From NCBI RefSeq assembly GCF_037482165.1, contig NZ_CP148048.1, positions 248,001 to 312,000 of the forward strand: DNA of 64,000 nt, read 5' to 3'. Positions 17,045 through 24,823 of the stretch are shown here, in pieces. Each line of letters begins with the position of its first letter. Within the stretch, counting starts at the first letter, position 1. Both the position numbers and the translations under genes were made by a program. The notes under the pieces were generated by a model that did no database searches, was not told the DNA's origin, and was given only the letters and a program-made list of their open reading frames with translations. Source of the stretch: Parvimonas micra. Lineage in GTDB: Bacteria > Bacillota > Clostridia > Tissierellales > Peptoniphilaceae.

Positions 17045-18319
17045 TTGAGTAGAGAAAAAATATATGTAAAAAACCATTATAGATATGATGCGATATTTGT
17101 ATTTTCTATTTTAGCGATGTCTGTAGGCTTTCTTTTTGACAGTCCTAAAGAAATTTTATACGGATATATTAATATTTTAAAATCTCCAAGTCATTTACTT
17201 ACTGATTACATGGCGGTAGGAGGAATAGGAGCAACATTTTTAAATGCTGGTCTTCTTATGTTGCTTGCGTCTTTTGTATTGTGGAAAAGACAGCAGTTGT
17301 TGACAGGTCCTATTATAGCAGCACTTTTTACGCTTTTTGGTTTTTCTCTTTTTGGAAAAAATCTATTTAATACAATTCCAATAACTTTTGGAGTTTACCT
17401 TTATGGTAAAATCGAAGGGTTAAAATTTAATACATTGACAATGAATAGTCTGTTTGGAACAGCTCTCGGTCCTGTTGTAAGTTATTTATGTTTTGGAATA
17501 GGGCTTCCGTTTTTTAAAGGATTACTTATTTCTTATGCAGTTGGGATTTTTATTGGAATGATTATTCCTGCACTCTCTGCATCATTTTTACGTTTCCATC
17601 AAGGTTACAGCCTATATAATATTGGTTTTACATGTGGGGTTATTGGCCTTTTCATTCAAGGGGTTTTTAAATCTTTTAATTTAGAAGTAAAAAATGTAAA
17701 TGTTGTAAGTGATGGAAATTTACGAATTGCAATTATAATGTATATATTTTTTACTATAGTTTTTGTTTTAGGATTTTATCTAAATGGATTTAGTTTTAAA
17801 AATTTAGGAAATTTATTAAAGAATAGTGGTAGGGCTCCATCTGATTTTGGGAATATTTATGGTAGAGGTGTCAGCATGATTAATATGTCTGCACTTGGAA
17901 TTATATATACTACTTATGTGTTAATTATGAATCAACCTTTAAACGGACCGGTTCTTGGTGGTATATTTACTATTTTTGGTTTTGGAATATTCGGTAAACA
18001 TATTAGAAATGTATTACCTATTCTTGTAGGAACATTAATTGCGTACTTTTTAAATATTTATGATCCACATAGTGTTTCTGCAACAGTTACTATTTTATTT
18101 GCAACAAATTTAGCCCCGGTTGCTGGAGAGTATGGTTTTATTGCTGGAATATTTGCAGGCTTCTGCCATGTATCAATTGTTTCTAGTGTTGGTGTCTTGC
18201 ATGGAGGCTTAAACCTTTATAACAATGGCTTTTCAGGAGGCTTTGTAGCAGCAACATTAGTTCCAATTTTTGAGTCAATTAGAAATTCGAGATTTTTTTA
18301 TAATAAAGGAGAGGAATAA
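17045..18319 (+). CDS. DUF1576 integral membrane protein
   Basis: A 424-aa polytopic membrane protein of unknown function with roughly 10-12 hydrophobic segments and many Gly residues. Two similar halves are visible: GPIIAALFTLFGFSLFGKN in the first and GPVLGGIFTIFGFGIFGKH in the second, which suggests an internal duplication as in many transporters. The family is recognised as DUF1576. The start is a TTG; the second of two adjacent TTG codons is chosen for its 7-nt spacing from GGAGG. The gene overlaps nothing but lies 2 nt before the next gene, so the two are coupled. Confidence 0.8.
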   Translation: MSREKIYVKNHYRYDAIFVFSILAMSVGFLFDSPKEILYGYINILKSPSHLLTDYMAVGGIGATFLNAGLLMLLASFVLWKRQQLLTGPIIAALFTLFGFSLFGKNLFNTIPITFGVYLYGKIEGLKFNTLTMNSLFGTALGPVVSYLCFGIGLPFFKGLLISYAVGIFIGMIIPALSASFLRFHQGYSLYNIGFTCGVIGLFIQGVFKSFNLEVKNVNVVSDGNLRIAIIMYIFFTIVFVLGFYLNGFSFKNLGNLLKNSGRAPSDFGNIYGRGVSMINMSALGIIYTTYVLIMNQPLNGPVLGGIFTIFGFGIFGKHIRNVLPILVGTLIAYFLNIYDPHSVSATVTILFATNLAPVAGEYGFIAGIFAGFCHVSIVSSVGVLHGGLNLYNNGFSGGFVAATLVPIFESIRNSRFFYNKGEE

Positions 18320-18321
18320 TT

Positions 18322-18681
18322 TTGAATACAATAAAAAATGAAGAAAATTGTGCTAAGTTAATAGTTAGTGGACTTGTTCATTATTATTTTAGTAAAAGAG
18401 TTCAAAATTTAAAAATAGATTTTAAAATAGAAAAAGATTCCCTAAGAGTTATTGCTGAGGGAAATGTTAAAATAAAGCCAAAAGATTTAGAAGAATTAAA
18501 TAGAATTTCGAATTCTGCAAGACTTCCTGAGTTTGAAAATTATTATGATAATTTAATAGGATTAGGAAGCAATTCAAGTGACATATCAAATATAGATGCA
18601 TTAGGCTCTATGGTTGATGAAGCTATAGTTTCTTATTCCGATGATGGTCTTTTGACTATTTTATTAGTTAGAAATTTCTAG
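18322..18681 (+). CDS. Conserved-looking small soluble protein of unknown function
   Basis: A 119-aa protein with no membrane segment or known motif that I recognise. A TTG start follows a GAGGAA ribosome-binding site, 2 nt after the DUF1576 gene, so it is very probably co-translated with it. The sequence alternates charged helices and beta strands (VSGLVHYYF, LRVIAEGNV, LLTILLV) and contains acidic SDISNIDALGSMVDEA. A cytoplasmic partner of the membrane protein is an inference from position only. Confidence 0.7.
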   Translation: MNTIKNEENCAKLIVSGLVHYYFSKRVQNLKIDFKIEKDSLRVIAEGNVKIKPKDLEELNRISNSARLPEFENYYDNLIGLGSNSSDISNIDALGSMVDEAIVSYSDDGLLTILLVRNF

Positions 18682-18778
18682 CCTTTAGTATTTGGTGAAT
18701 TGTACATATTAGTTTATTGTCTTGCTCTATGGGGTATTACAATTATGCTAAATAAAACTACTATAAGGAGTAACATAT

Positions 18779-19519
18779 ATGAAAATATTAGAGGTAAAGG
18801 ATCTTCATGTTAATGTTGGAGATAAAGAAATTTTAAAAGGTATAGATTTAGATATTTTTGAAGGAAAGGTTCATGTTATTATGGGACCTAATGGTGCAGG
18901 AAAATCTACTCTTACTAATTCAATTATGGCTCATCCAAACTATGAAGTTACAAAAGGCGACATATTTTTCAAGGGCGAAAACATAAATGAATTAAGAGCT
19001 GATGAAAGAGCAAAACTTGGAATGTTTATGTCTTTTCAAAATCCTGAAGAAGTACCTGGAGTTACTGTTTCTAATTTTATTAGAGCTGCAAGAATGTCAA
19101 TAACAGGAGAAAAAGAAAGTGTTGTTGAGTTTCAAAAAGAGCTTGAAGAAAAAATGGAAAGTTTAACAATGGATACTTCCTATGCTCAAAGATATTTGAA
19201 TGTTGGTTTTTCAGGTGGTGAAAAGAAAAAGACAGAGATTTTACAAATGGTAATGTTAAATCCTACATTTGTAATGTTGGATGAAACAGATTCAGGTCTT
19301 GACATTGACGCTGTTAGAATTGTTTCAGAAAATGTTGAAAAATTTAAAAATGAAAATAAATCAATTTTAATCATAACTCATCATAGAGCAATATTATCAA
19401 GAATTAAACCGGATTATGTTCATGTTTTATATGATGGTAAAATTGTTAAAACATCAGATGCTTCTTTGATTGATAAAATTCAAAAAGAAGGTTATTTATG
19501 GATTGAACAAGAGGTGTAG
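18779..19519 (+). CDS. sufC: SufC, Fe-S cluster assembly ATPase
   Basis: A 246-aa ABC-type ATPase of the SUF scaffold complex SufBCD. Walker A is GPNGAGKST (residues 35-43), followed by a Q-loop, the signature LNVGFSGGEKKK, Walker B VMLDETDSGLD and the H-loop ITHH. It has no membrane partner; in SUF it powers opening of the SufB-SufD dimer. It begins a tight sufCBDSU operon. AAGGAG precedes the ATG. Confidence 0.97.
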   Translation: MKILEVKDLHVNVGDKEILKGIDLDIFEGKVHVIMGPNGAGKSTLTNSIMAHPNYEVTKGDIFFKGENINELRADERAKLGMFMSFQNPEEVPGVTVSNFIRAARMSITGEKESVVEFQKELEEKMESLTMDTSYAQRYLNVGFSGGEKKKTEILQMVMLNPTFVMLDETDSGLDIDAVRIVSENVEKFKNENKSILIITHHRAILSRIKPDYVHVLYDGKIVKTSDASLIDKIQKEGYLWIEQEV

Positions 19520-19521
19520 TT

Positions 19522-20937
19522 ATGACATCAGAAAGAAAAAAAACACAAGTAGAAGAAATGGACAGAGGTGTCTATGATATAAAAAACGAGGTAAGATACT
19601 CTTCAAAAACAGAAAAAGGCTTAACTCGTGATATTGTTAAACAAATTTCTAAGGAGAAAAATGAACCAGATTGGATGTTAGATTTAAGACTTAAAGCTTT
19701 GGAAGTTTTTGAAAAGTCTAAAAATCCAAATTGGGGACCTGATTTATCTCCTGTTGATATAAATGAAATTACAACTTATATCAGTCCAGATGCGAAAATG
19801 AGTGGAGATTGGAATGAATTACCTGAAGATATTAAGGGTACATTTGATGCTCTTGGAATTCCGGAAGCTGAATATAAGAGAGAACTTTCAGGGGTTGGAG
19901 CTCAATATGACAGTGAAGTTGTTTATCATAGCTTAACTGAAAAAATGAAAAATCAAGGTGTAATCTACACTGATTTTGAAACTGCCGTAAGAGAATATCC
20001 TGATATAATAAAAGAATATTTTATGACTTGCATAAAGCCTGAAGATCATAGATATGCTGCATTACATTATGCAGTTTGGAGTGGTGGCTCCTTTGTTTAT
20101 GTTCCAAAGGGAGTTAATGTAAGTATTCCACTACAATCATATTTCAGACTTAATGCACCGGGTGCGGGACAATTTGAACATACTTTAATTATCATTGAGG
20201 AAGGAGCTTATTGTCATTTTATCGAAGGCTGTTCAGCTCCAAAATATAATGTTTTAAATGTTCATGCTGGAGCGGTTGAACTTTTTGTAAAGAAAAATGC
20301 AACTTTAAGATATTCTACAATTGAAAACTGGTCAAGAAATATGTATAACTTAAATACAAAAAGAGCAATTGTTGATGAAAATGGAACTATTGAATGGGTT
20401 TCTGGATCCTTTGGCTCAAAGGTAAGTTTACTATATCCGATGAGTGTATTGAGAGGAGAAGGAGCAAAGAGTGAATTTACAGGAATCACTTTTGCAGGTA
20501 AAGATCAGTACTTAGATACAGGAGCAAAAGTTATTCATGCTGCTCCAAGAACAAGCTCATCAATAAATTCAAAATCCATATCAAAGGGTAATGGAGTTGC
20601 TATTTACAGAGGACTTGTAAGTGTAAAACCAAATTGTCCAGGTTGTAAATCAACTGTAACTTGTGAATCTTTGATGTTGGATCAAGAATCTCAATCAGAT
20701 ACAATCCCTGTAATAGATATTCAAACATCAGATATTGACTTAGGTCATGAAGCAAAAATTGGTAGAATTGACGATGATGTAATTTTCTATCTAATGAGTC
20801 GTGGTATTCCTGAAGAAGAGGCAAAAGCCATGATTGTTAGAGGTTTTGCTGAACCGATTGCAAAGGAATTACCTTTAGAATATGCTGTTGAAATGAATGC
20901 TTTGATTAATCTAGAACTTGAAGGAACTATTGGTTAG
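19522..20937 (+). CDS. sufB: SufB, Fe-S cluster scaffold protein
   Basis: A 471-aa scaffold that receives sulfur and assembles the cluster with SufD and SufC. The C-terminal beta-helix region holds conserved KPNCPGCKSTVTCESLMLD and the terminal RGIPEEEAKAMIVRGFAEP, both family hallmarks. It starts 2 nt after sufC. The length is normal. Confidence 0.97.
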   Translation: MTSERKKTQVEEMDRGVYDIKNEVRYSSKTEKGLTRDIVKQISKEKNEPDWMLDLRLKALEVFEKSKNPNWGPDLSPVDINEITTYISPDAKMSGDWNELPEDIKGTFDALGIPEAEYKRELSGVGAQYDSEVVYHSLTEKMKNQGVIYTDFETAVREYPDIIKEYFMTCIKPEDHRYAALHYAVWSGGSFVYVPKGVNVSIPLQSYFRLNAPGAGQFEHTLIIIEEGAYCHFIEGCSAPKYNVLNVHAGAVELFVKKNATLRYSTIENWSRNMYNLNTKRAIVDENGTIEWVSGSFGSKVSLLYPMSVLRGEGAKSEFTGITFAGKDQYLDTGAKVIHAAPRTSSSINSKSISKGNGVAIYRGLVSVKPNCPGCKSTVTCESLMLDQESQSDTIPVIDIQTSDIDLGHEAKIGRIDDDVIFYLMSRGIPEEEAKAMIVRGFAEPIAKELPLEYAVEMNALINLELEGTIG

Positions 20938-20948
20938 GGGGTGTCTGT

Positions 20949-21980
20949 ATGAGAGGAAATTTTATACCAAGTAATACTTGGAATGCAACAAGAGTTAATA
21001 ATACAGAAGTACAATTACCTAATTTAAATCCAAAAGAGTATTCTTTAATTAAGAGTGAAAGCAAAAATCTTATTTTTTCTTATGAAAAATTTTCTTTTTC
21101 AAATGAAATAACTGAAAAATTAAATGAATTTACAAATCTTAAATTGGATTTTGTTTCAACAAAAGAAAATTCTTTAAATCAAGTTGTTTCGTTAGAATTA
21201 AATGAAGAAAATAATCAATTAGTTGATATTATAAAAATAAGAGCAGAAAAGAATTCAACTTTAAATTTAACTTTGGATTATTTTTCAGATGAAGCAGTTA
21301 AAGGTTTCAGACATTCTATTATAGAAGTTGAAGCTGAAGAAAACAGTAATGTAAAAATTTTCATTTCTCAAAGATTTTCTTTAGATGTTTTGAGTATTCA
21401 AAGCGTTTATTACAAGGTTAAAGAAAATGCAAATGTTGAATTTGTTCAAGTCGATTTAGGAGGCAGAGAAAATTATGTTTCCTATATAGGAGATCTCGTT
21501 GATAACAATTCAAATGTCAACGTAAATTCTATTTATTTCGGCAAAAACGAACAAAAATTAGATTTTAATTATGTGGCAACTCAAAGAGGACGTGCTACAA
21601 ATTATGATTTGGCGATTAAGGGAGCATTAGCTGACAAAGCTCAAAAGACTTGTAGAGTAACTATTGACTTTAAGCGTGGATCATCTACTTCTAAAGGTTC
21701 TGAACAAGAATATGTAACATTACTTTCAGATGATATAAGAAATGTTGCAGTTCCTATTTTACTTTGTACTGAAGATGATGTTGAAGGACTTCATGCAGCA
21801 AGTGCAGGTAAAATTGATGAAAACATATTATTCTACATTATGAGCCGTGGTTTTAGCGAATCAGAAGCAAAGAGATTGATTTTAGAATCAAAATTTGCTG
21901 AAACTATTGACTTGATAGATAATGAAGAAATAAGAAAGAGAGTTTATACAACTTTATCCAAAAAACTTTCGGAGGTATAA
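20949..21980 (+). CDS. sufD: SufD, Fe-S cluster scaffold partner
   Basis: A 343-aa SufB paralogue. The beta-helix core is diverged, but the end keeps TEDDVEGLHAASAGKID ... YIMSRGFSESEAKRLI, the SufD signature including the conserved His. It lies 11 nt downstream of sufB and 1 nt upstream of sufS. The N-terminal third shows weak conservation, as is usual. Confidence 0.94.
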   Translation: MRGNFIPSNTWNATRVNNTEVQLPNLNPKEYSLIKSESKNLIFSYEKFSFSNEITEKLNEFTNLKLDFVSTKENSLNQVVSLELNEENNQLVDIIKIRAEKNSTLNLTLDYFSDEAVKGFRHSIIEVEAEENSNVKIFISQRFSLDVLSIQSVYYKVKENANVEFVQVDLGGRENYVSYIGDLVDNNSNVNVNSIYFGKNEQKLDFNYVATQRGRATNYDLAIKGALADKAQKTCRVTIDFKRGSSTSKGSEQEYVTLLSDDIRNVAVPILLCTEDDVEGLHAASAGKIDENILFYIMSRGFSESEAKRLILESKFAETIDLIDNEEIRKRVYTTLSKKLSEV

Positions 21981-21981
21981 T

Positions 21982-23211
21982 ATGACTAAAACTATTCTTG
22001 ATATTAGAAGAGATTTTCCATATTTGAACGAAGAAAAAGTTGGGAAAAAAGTTATTTATTTAGATAATGCAGCTACAAGCCAAAAGCCACAAGCTGTTAT
22101 TGATACTATAACAAATTACTATTCTTATCAAAATGGAAGTCCACATAGAGGCAGTCATTACTTAAGTATGTCTGCAACAGAAATTTATGAGGGAACAAGA
22201 AAAAAAGTTAAGAATTTTCTTAATGCAAAGAGAACTACTGAAATAATTTTTACAAAAAATGCTAGTGAAGCACTTAATTTAGTTGCCTATTGTTATCTTA
22301 ACAAATTAGAAAAAGATGATGAAATAATGCTTAGTATTATGGAACATCATAGTAATTTATGTACTTGGCAATTTTTAAAAGAAAAAACAGGTGCTAAACT
22401 TAACTATATTTACCTTGATGACAATTTCCAATTGGATATGAAATCTTTTGAAGAAAAAATTTCCGATAAAGTAAAATTGGTATGTATAACTGCTGCATCA
22501 AATGTAGTAGCCACAATGCCTGACATCAAAAAAGTTATTGAAATCGCTCATAAAAACGGAGCAAAAGTTTTAGTTGATGCTTCTCAAATTGTTGCACATA
22601 AAAAATTAGACGTCCAAGAATTAGATGTTGATTTCTTAGCCTTTTCAGGACATAAAATGTTAAGTGCAATGGGCGTTGGTGTACTTTATGGAAAATTTGA
22701 CCTCTTAAAAGAAATGAATCCTTTCCTTTATGGAGGAGACATGATTGAATATGTTTATGAGGATTATTCAACATATCTTTTACCGGCAGGTCGTTTTGAA
22801 GCGGGAACGCAAAATGTAGGAGCAGTTGCTTCACTTGGTTCTGCGATTGACTATCTAGAAGAATTGGGATTTGATTATATAGAAAAACTGGAAGGAGAAC
22901 TTATGAATTTTGCTTTTGAAGAAATGAAAAAGCTAGATTTCATAAAGACTTATACTACAACTGAAGAAAACAGATGTCCAGTTATAGCTTTTAATGTAAA
23001 AGATGCACATCCTCATGATGTATCTTCAATACTTGATAGCTTTGGAATTGCAATAAGAAGTGGTCATCATTGTGCAGAGCCTTTGCATAGATATTTGAAT
23101 GAAAATGCAACTTGTAGAGTAAGTTTTTCTTTCTATAACACTAAAGAAGAAGTAGAATATTTCATTGAGAAATTAAAAGAAGTAAGGAGAATATTACATC
23201 TTGGACATTAG
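21982..23211 (+). CDS. sufS: SufS, group II cysteine desulfurase
   Basis: A 409-aa PLP enzyme that takes sulfur from cysteine as an enzyme-bound persulfide. It contains YLDNAATSQKP near the N-terminus, the PLP Lys in FSGHKMLSAMG (about residue 226) and the catalytic Cys in RSGHHCAEPLHR (about residue 364). The short active-site loop is typical of SufS. The gene overlaps sufU by 11 nt. In this bacterial group SufU activates SufS. Confidence 0.97.
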   Translation: MTKTILDIRRDFPYLNEEKVGKKVIYLDNAATSQKPQAVIDTITNYYSYQNGSPHRGSHYLSMSATEIYEGTRKKVKNFLNAKRTTEIIFTKNASEALNLVAYCYLNKLEKDDEIMLSIMEHHSNLCTWQFLKEKTGAKLNYIYLDDNFQLDMKSFEEKISDKVKLVCITAASNVVATMPDIKKVIEIAHKNGAKVLVDASQIVAHKKLDVQELDVDFLAFSGHKMLSAMGVGVLYGKFDLLKEMNPFLYGGDMIEYVYEDYSTYLLPAGRFEAGTQNVGAVASLGSAIDYLEELGFDYIEKLEGELMNFAFEEMKKLDFIKTYTTTEENRCPVIAFNVKDAHPHDVSSILDSFGIAIRSGHHCAEPLHRYLNENATCRVSFSFYNTKEEVEYFIEKLKEVRRILHLGH

Positions 23212-23626
23212 AGAAATTTATACTGAGATAATAACAGAAGAAAGTAGAAATACAAAAAATAAAAGATATTTGGAACATCCGACTCACGAAGAAAAAGGTC
23301 ATAACCCAAGTTGTGGAGATGAAATTACATTACAATTAGATATTGAAGATGGTATAATCAAAGATGCCTCTTATGTTGGAGTAGGTTGTGCAATCTCCCA
23401 AGCTTCAACATCTCTTATGATTGATTTAATTAAGGGAAAGACTTTAGACGAAGCAAAAGAACTTTGTGAAACATTTTTGGCAATGATTACAGAAGGACTT
23501 GAGGGTGATGAGCTTAAAAAACTTAAGGATGCTGTAGCTCTTCAAAATATTTCTACAATGCCTGCAAGAGTTAAATGCGCTGTTCTTGCTTGGCATACAT
23601 TAAAAAATATAATCGAAGCTAATTAA
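23201..23626 (+). CDS. sufU: SufU, sulfur-transfer zinc protein (IscU-like)
   Basis: A 141-aa partner of SufS. It has the three conserved Cys of the zinc/sulfur site: PSCGDEI (about residue 39), VGCAIS and VKCAVLAW. A TTG start at 23201 is supported by AAGGAGA 10 nt upstream within sufS. As in other Firmicute SufU proteins, residues are inserted between the second and third Cys compared with IscU. It is the last gene of the operon and is followed by a terminator. Confidence 0.94.
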   Translation: MDIREIYTEIITEESRNTKNKRYLEHPTHEEKGHNPSCGDEITLQLDIEDGIIKDASYVGVGCAISQASTSLMIDLIKGKTLDEAKELCETFLAMITEGLEGDELKKLKDAVALQNISTMPARVKCAVLAWHTLKNIIEAN

Positions 23627-23631
23627 ATAAG

Positions 23632-23660
23632 GTCGTAGCTCTTTTGAGTTGCGACTTTTT
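23632..23660 (+). terminator. Terminator of the suf operon
   Basis: 10-bp stem GTCGTAGCTC/GAGTTGCGAC, including G-T pairs, with a TTTT loop and five T. Repeat element copy B follows immediately. Confidence 0.88.
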
Positions 23661-23730
23661 ATTGTGAAACAATAAGGTTACAGGGCACCAACCTGATCCG
23701 AAGCATCGTGGAAGGGTGGGGTTCTTATTT
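23661..23730 (+). repeat. Post-terminator repeat element, copy B
   Basis: ATTGTGAAACAATAAGG at the start, TTCTTATT at the end, and CCGAAGCATCGTGGAAGGGTGG in the middle in common with copy A. AATAAG near the start can pair with CTTATT at the end, and CAGG with CCTG. It ends about 10 nt before the DUF1294 start codon, so here it doubles as a 5' leader. Confidence 0.85.
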
Positions 23731-23740
23731 TGGAGGGTAT

Positions 23741-24061
23741 ATGAGGATATTTTTTATATTATATTTGCTTTTAGACGGTTTGTTATACAACTATAAATTA
23801 TTGATTTCTATAATTTTTATAATGAATTTAATATCTTTTACAATATTTTATATTGATAAAAGAAAAGCTATAAAAGGCAAGAATAGAATTTCAGAGAATA
23901 GCTTATTGTTATCAGCTTTTTTATTAGGCTCAATCGGAGCTTTTTTATCCATGCAAATATTTAGACATAAAACTAAAAAACTTAAATTTAGAATTTTAGT
24001 ACCACTATTTTTTGTGGGAAGAGTGTTGATTTTATATAATTTATATAAATATGTAATTTAG
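23741..24061 (+). CDS. DUF1294 small membrane protein
   Basis: A 106-aa membrane protein with three or four hydrophobic segments. It contains YIDKRKA and IFRHKTKKLKF, the hallmarks of DUF1294. The ATG at 23741 is chosen over an upstream GTG that lies inside the repeat element, because GGAGGG sits 4 nt before it. The function is unknown. No separate promoter is obvious between the suf terminator and the gene. Confidence 0.82.
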   Translation: MRIFFILYLLLDGLLYNYKLLISIIFIMNLISFTIFYIDKRKAIKGKNRISENSLLLSAFLLGSIGAFLSMQIFRHKTKKLKFRILVPLFFVGRVLILYNLYKYVI

Positions 24062-24158
24062 TATTGACTTTGCTAAATTAAATGAATATAATTGAGTTAT
24101 AAGAATTGTAAAAGTATTTATAATAATATTTTAAATTATAAGGAATAGAGGTGTTTAT

Positions 24159-24335
24159 ATGTCTAATTCAGAAATAACAATTTTGGCATTAATATCTATA
24201 CAATGTTGTGCAATTGTGTTTTCAATTTATAGTGTGGAGAAAACAATCAATAAAAACAATAAAGAAATGTTGTCTAAAATAGATAAATTAAATAATACAA
24301 TAAAAAAACTGGAGTCAAAGTTAGAAAAGAAATAA
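24159..24335 (+). CDS. Small membrane-anchored coiled-coil protein (58 aa)
   Basis: MSNSEITILALISIQCC leads into one hydrophobic helix (about residues 6-25). A Lys/Asn/Glu-rich helix with heptad spacing of Ile and Leu (IDKLNNTIKKLESKLEKK) follows. AGGAATAGAGG precedes the ATG, and a terminator follows the stop. No family was recognised; the architecture resembles small DUF proteins associated with membranes or phage holins, without proof of either. Confidence 0.6.
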   Translation: MSNSEITILALISIQCCAIVFSIYSVEKTINKNNKEMLSKIDKLNNTIKKLESKLEKK

Positions 24336-24346
24336 AAAATTATTTA

Positions 24347-24376
24347 AAGGAAGTGATAAAAATTACTTCCTTTTTT
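24347..24376 (+). terminator. Terminator, usable from both sides
   Basis: AAGGAAGT pairs with ACTTCCTT around a 10-nt loop, followed by T on the plus strand. The minus-strand small gene ends close by at 24392. Confidence 0.82.
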
Positions 24377-24391
24377 GATTCTGAAATTAAA

Positions 24392-24541
24392 TTAAAATTT
24401 ATCTTTAAATAAATCGTATAAATGAGAGGCTAATACTATTCCAAAGCAGACAAATGTTATAGTAGAAAGCTCTTTGAAATGAAATATAATTAAAAATACT
24501 ATTATAGTGATTGTTAAATAATTCATCCATTTTTTTCTCAT
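24392..24541 (-). CDS. Small membrane protein (49 aa)
   Basis: A perfect AAGGAGG ribosome-binding site lies just before the ATG at 24541. The product MRKKWMNYLTITIIVF... has a positively charged start and two hydrophobic stretches (about residues 8-20 and 27-40), then a charged tail LYDLFKDKF. It converges on the 58-aa gene. No family was recognised. Confidence rests on the ribosome-binding site and the membrane-protein composition. Confidence 0.6.
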   Translation of the reverse strand: MRKKWMNYLTITIIVFLIIFHFKELSTITFVCFGIVLASHLYDLFKDKF

Positions 24542-24823
24542 AATTGCCTCCTTTAGATTAATATTAAATAGTAATTTATTGAACTATCAAAATAATATAT
24601 TTACAACTATATTATACCATAATATAGTATTTAATTAAAGTATTCATAATATGAAATTAAAATTATCAGGTTCAAAGGTCAATTTCTGTTTAAAAAAATG
24701 AAAAAATTCCAAAAAAAGCCTTTACTTTTTATAAAAAATCTGTTAAAATTTAAAGATAATAATGTAATAGTGGGATAATATGTATTTTTATCTTTTTTTA
24801 ATTTTTCAAAGGGGTGAAGTTTT
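24542..24823 (+). other. Leader region of rpoB
   Basis: An AT-rich intergenic stretch with no ORF. It carries the predicted rpoB promoter and a ribosome-binding site GGGGTGAAG. The usual upstream rplJ-rplL genes and their leader are not present here. Confidence 0.5.
24721..24749 (+). promoter_or_regulatory. Promoter for rpoBC
   Basis: TTTACT at 24721-24726 and TAAAAT at 24744-24749 with a 17-nt spacer, about 75 nt before the ATG. Confidence 0.6.
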
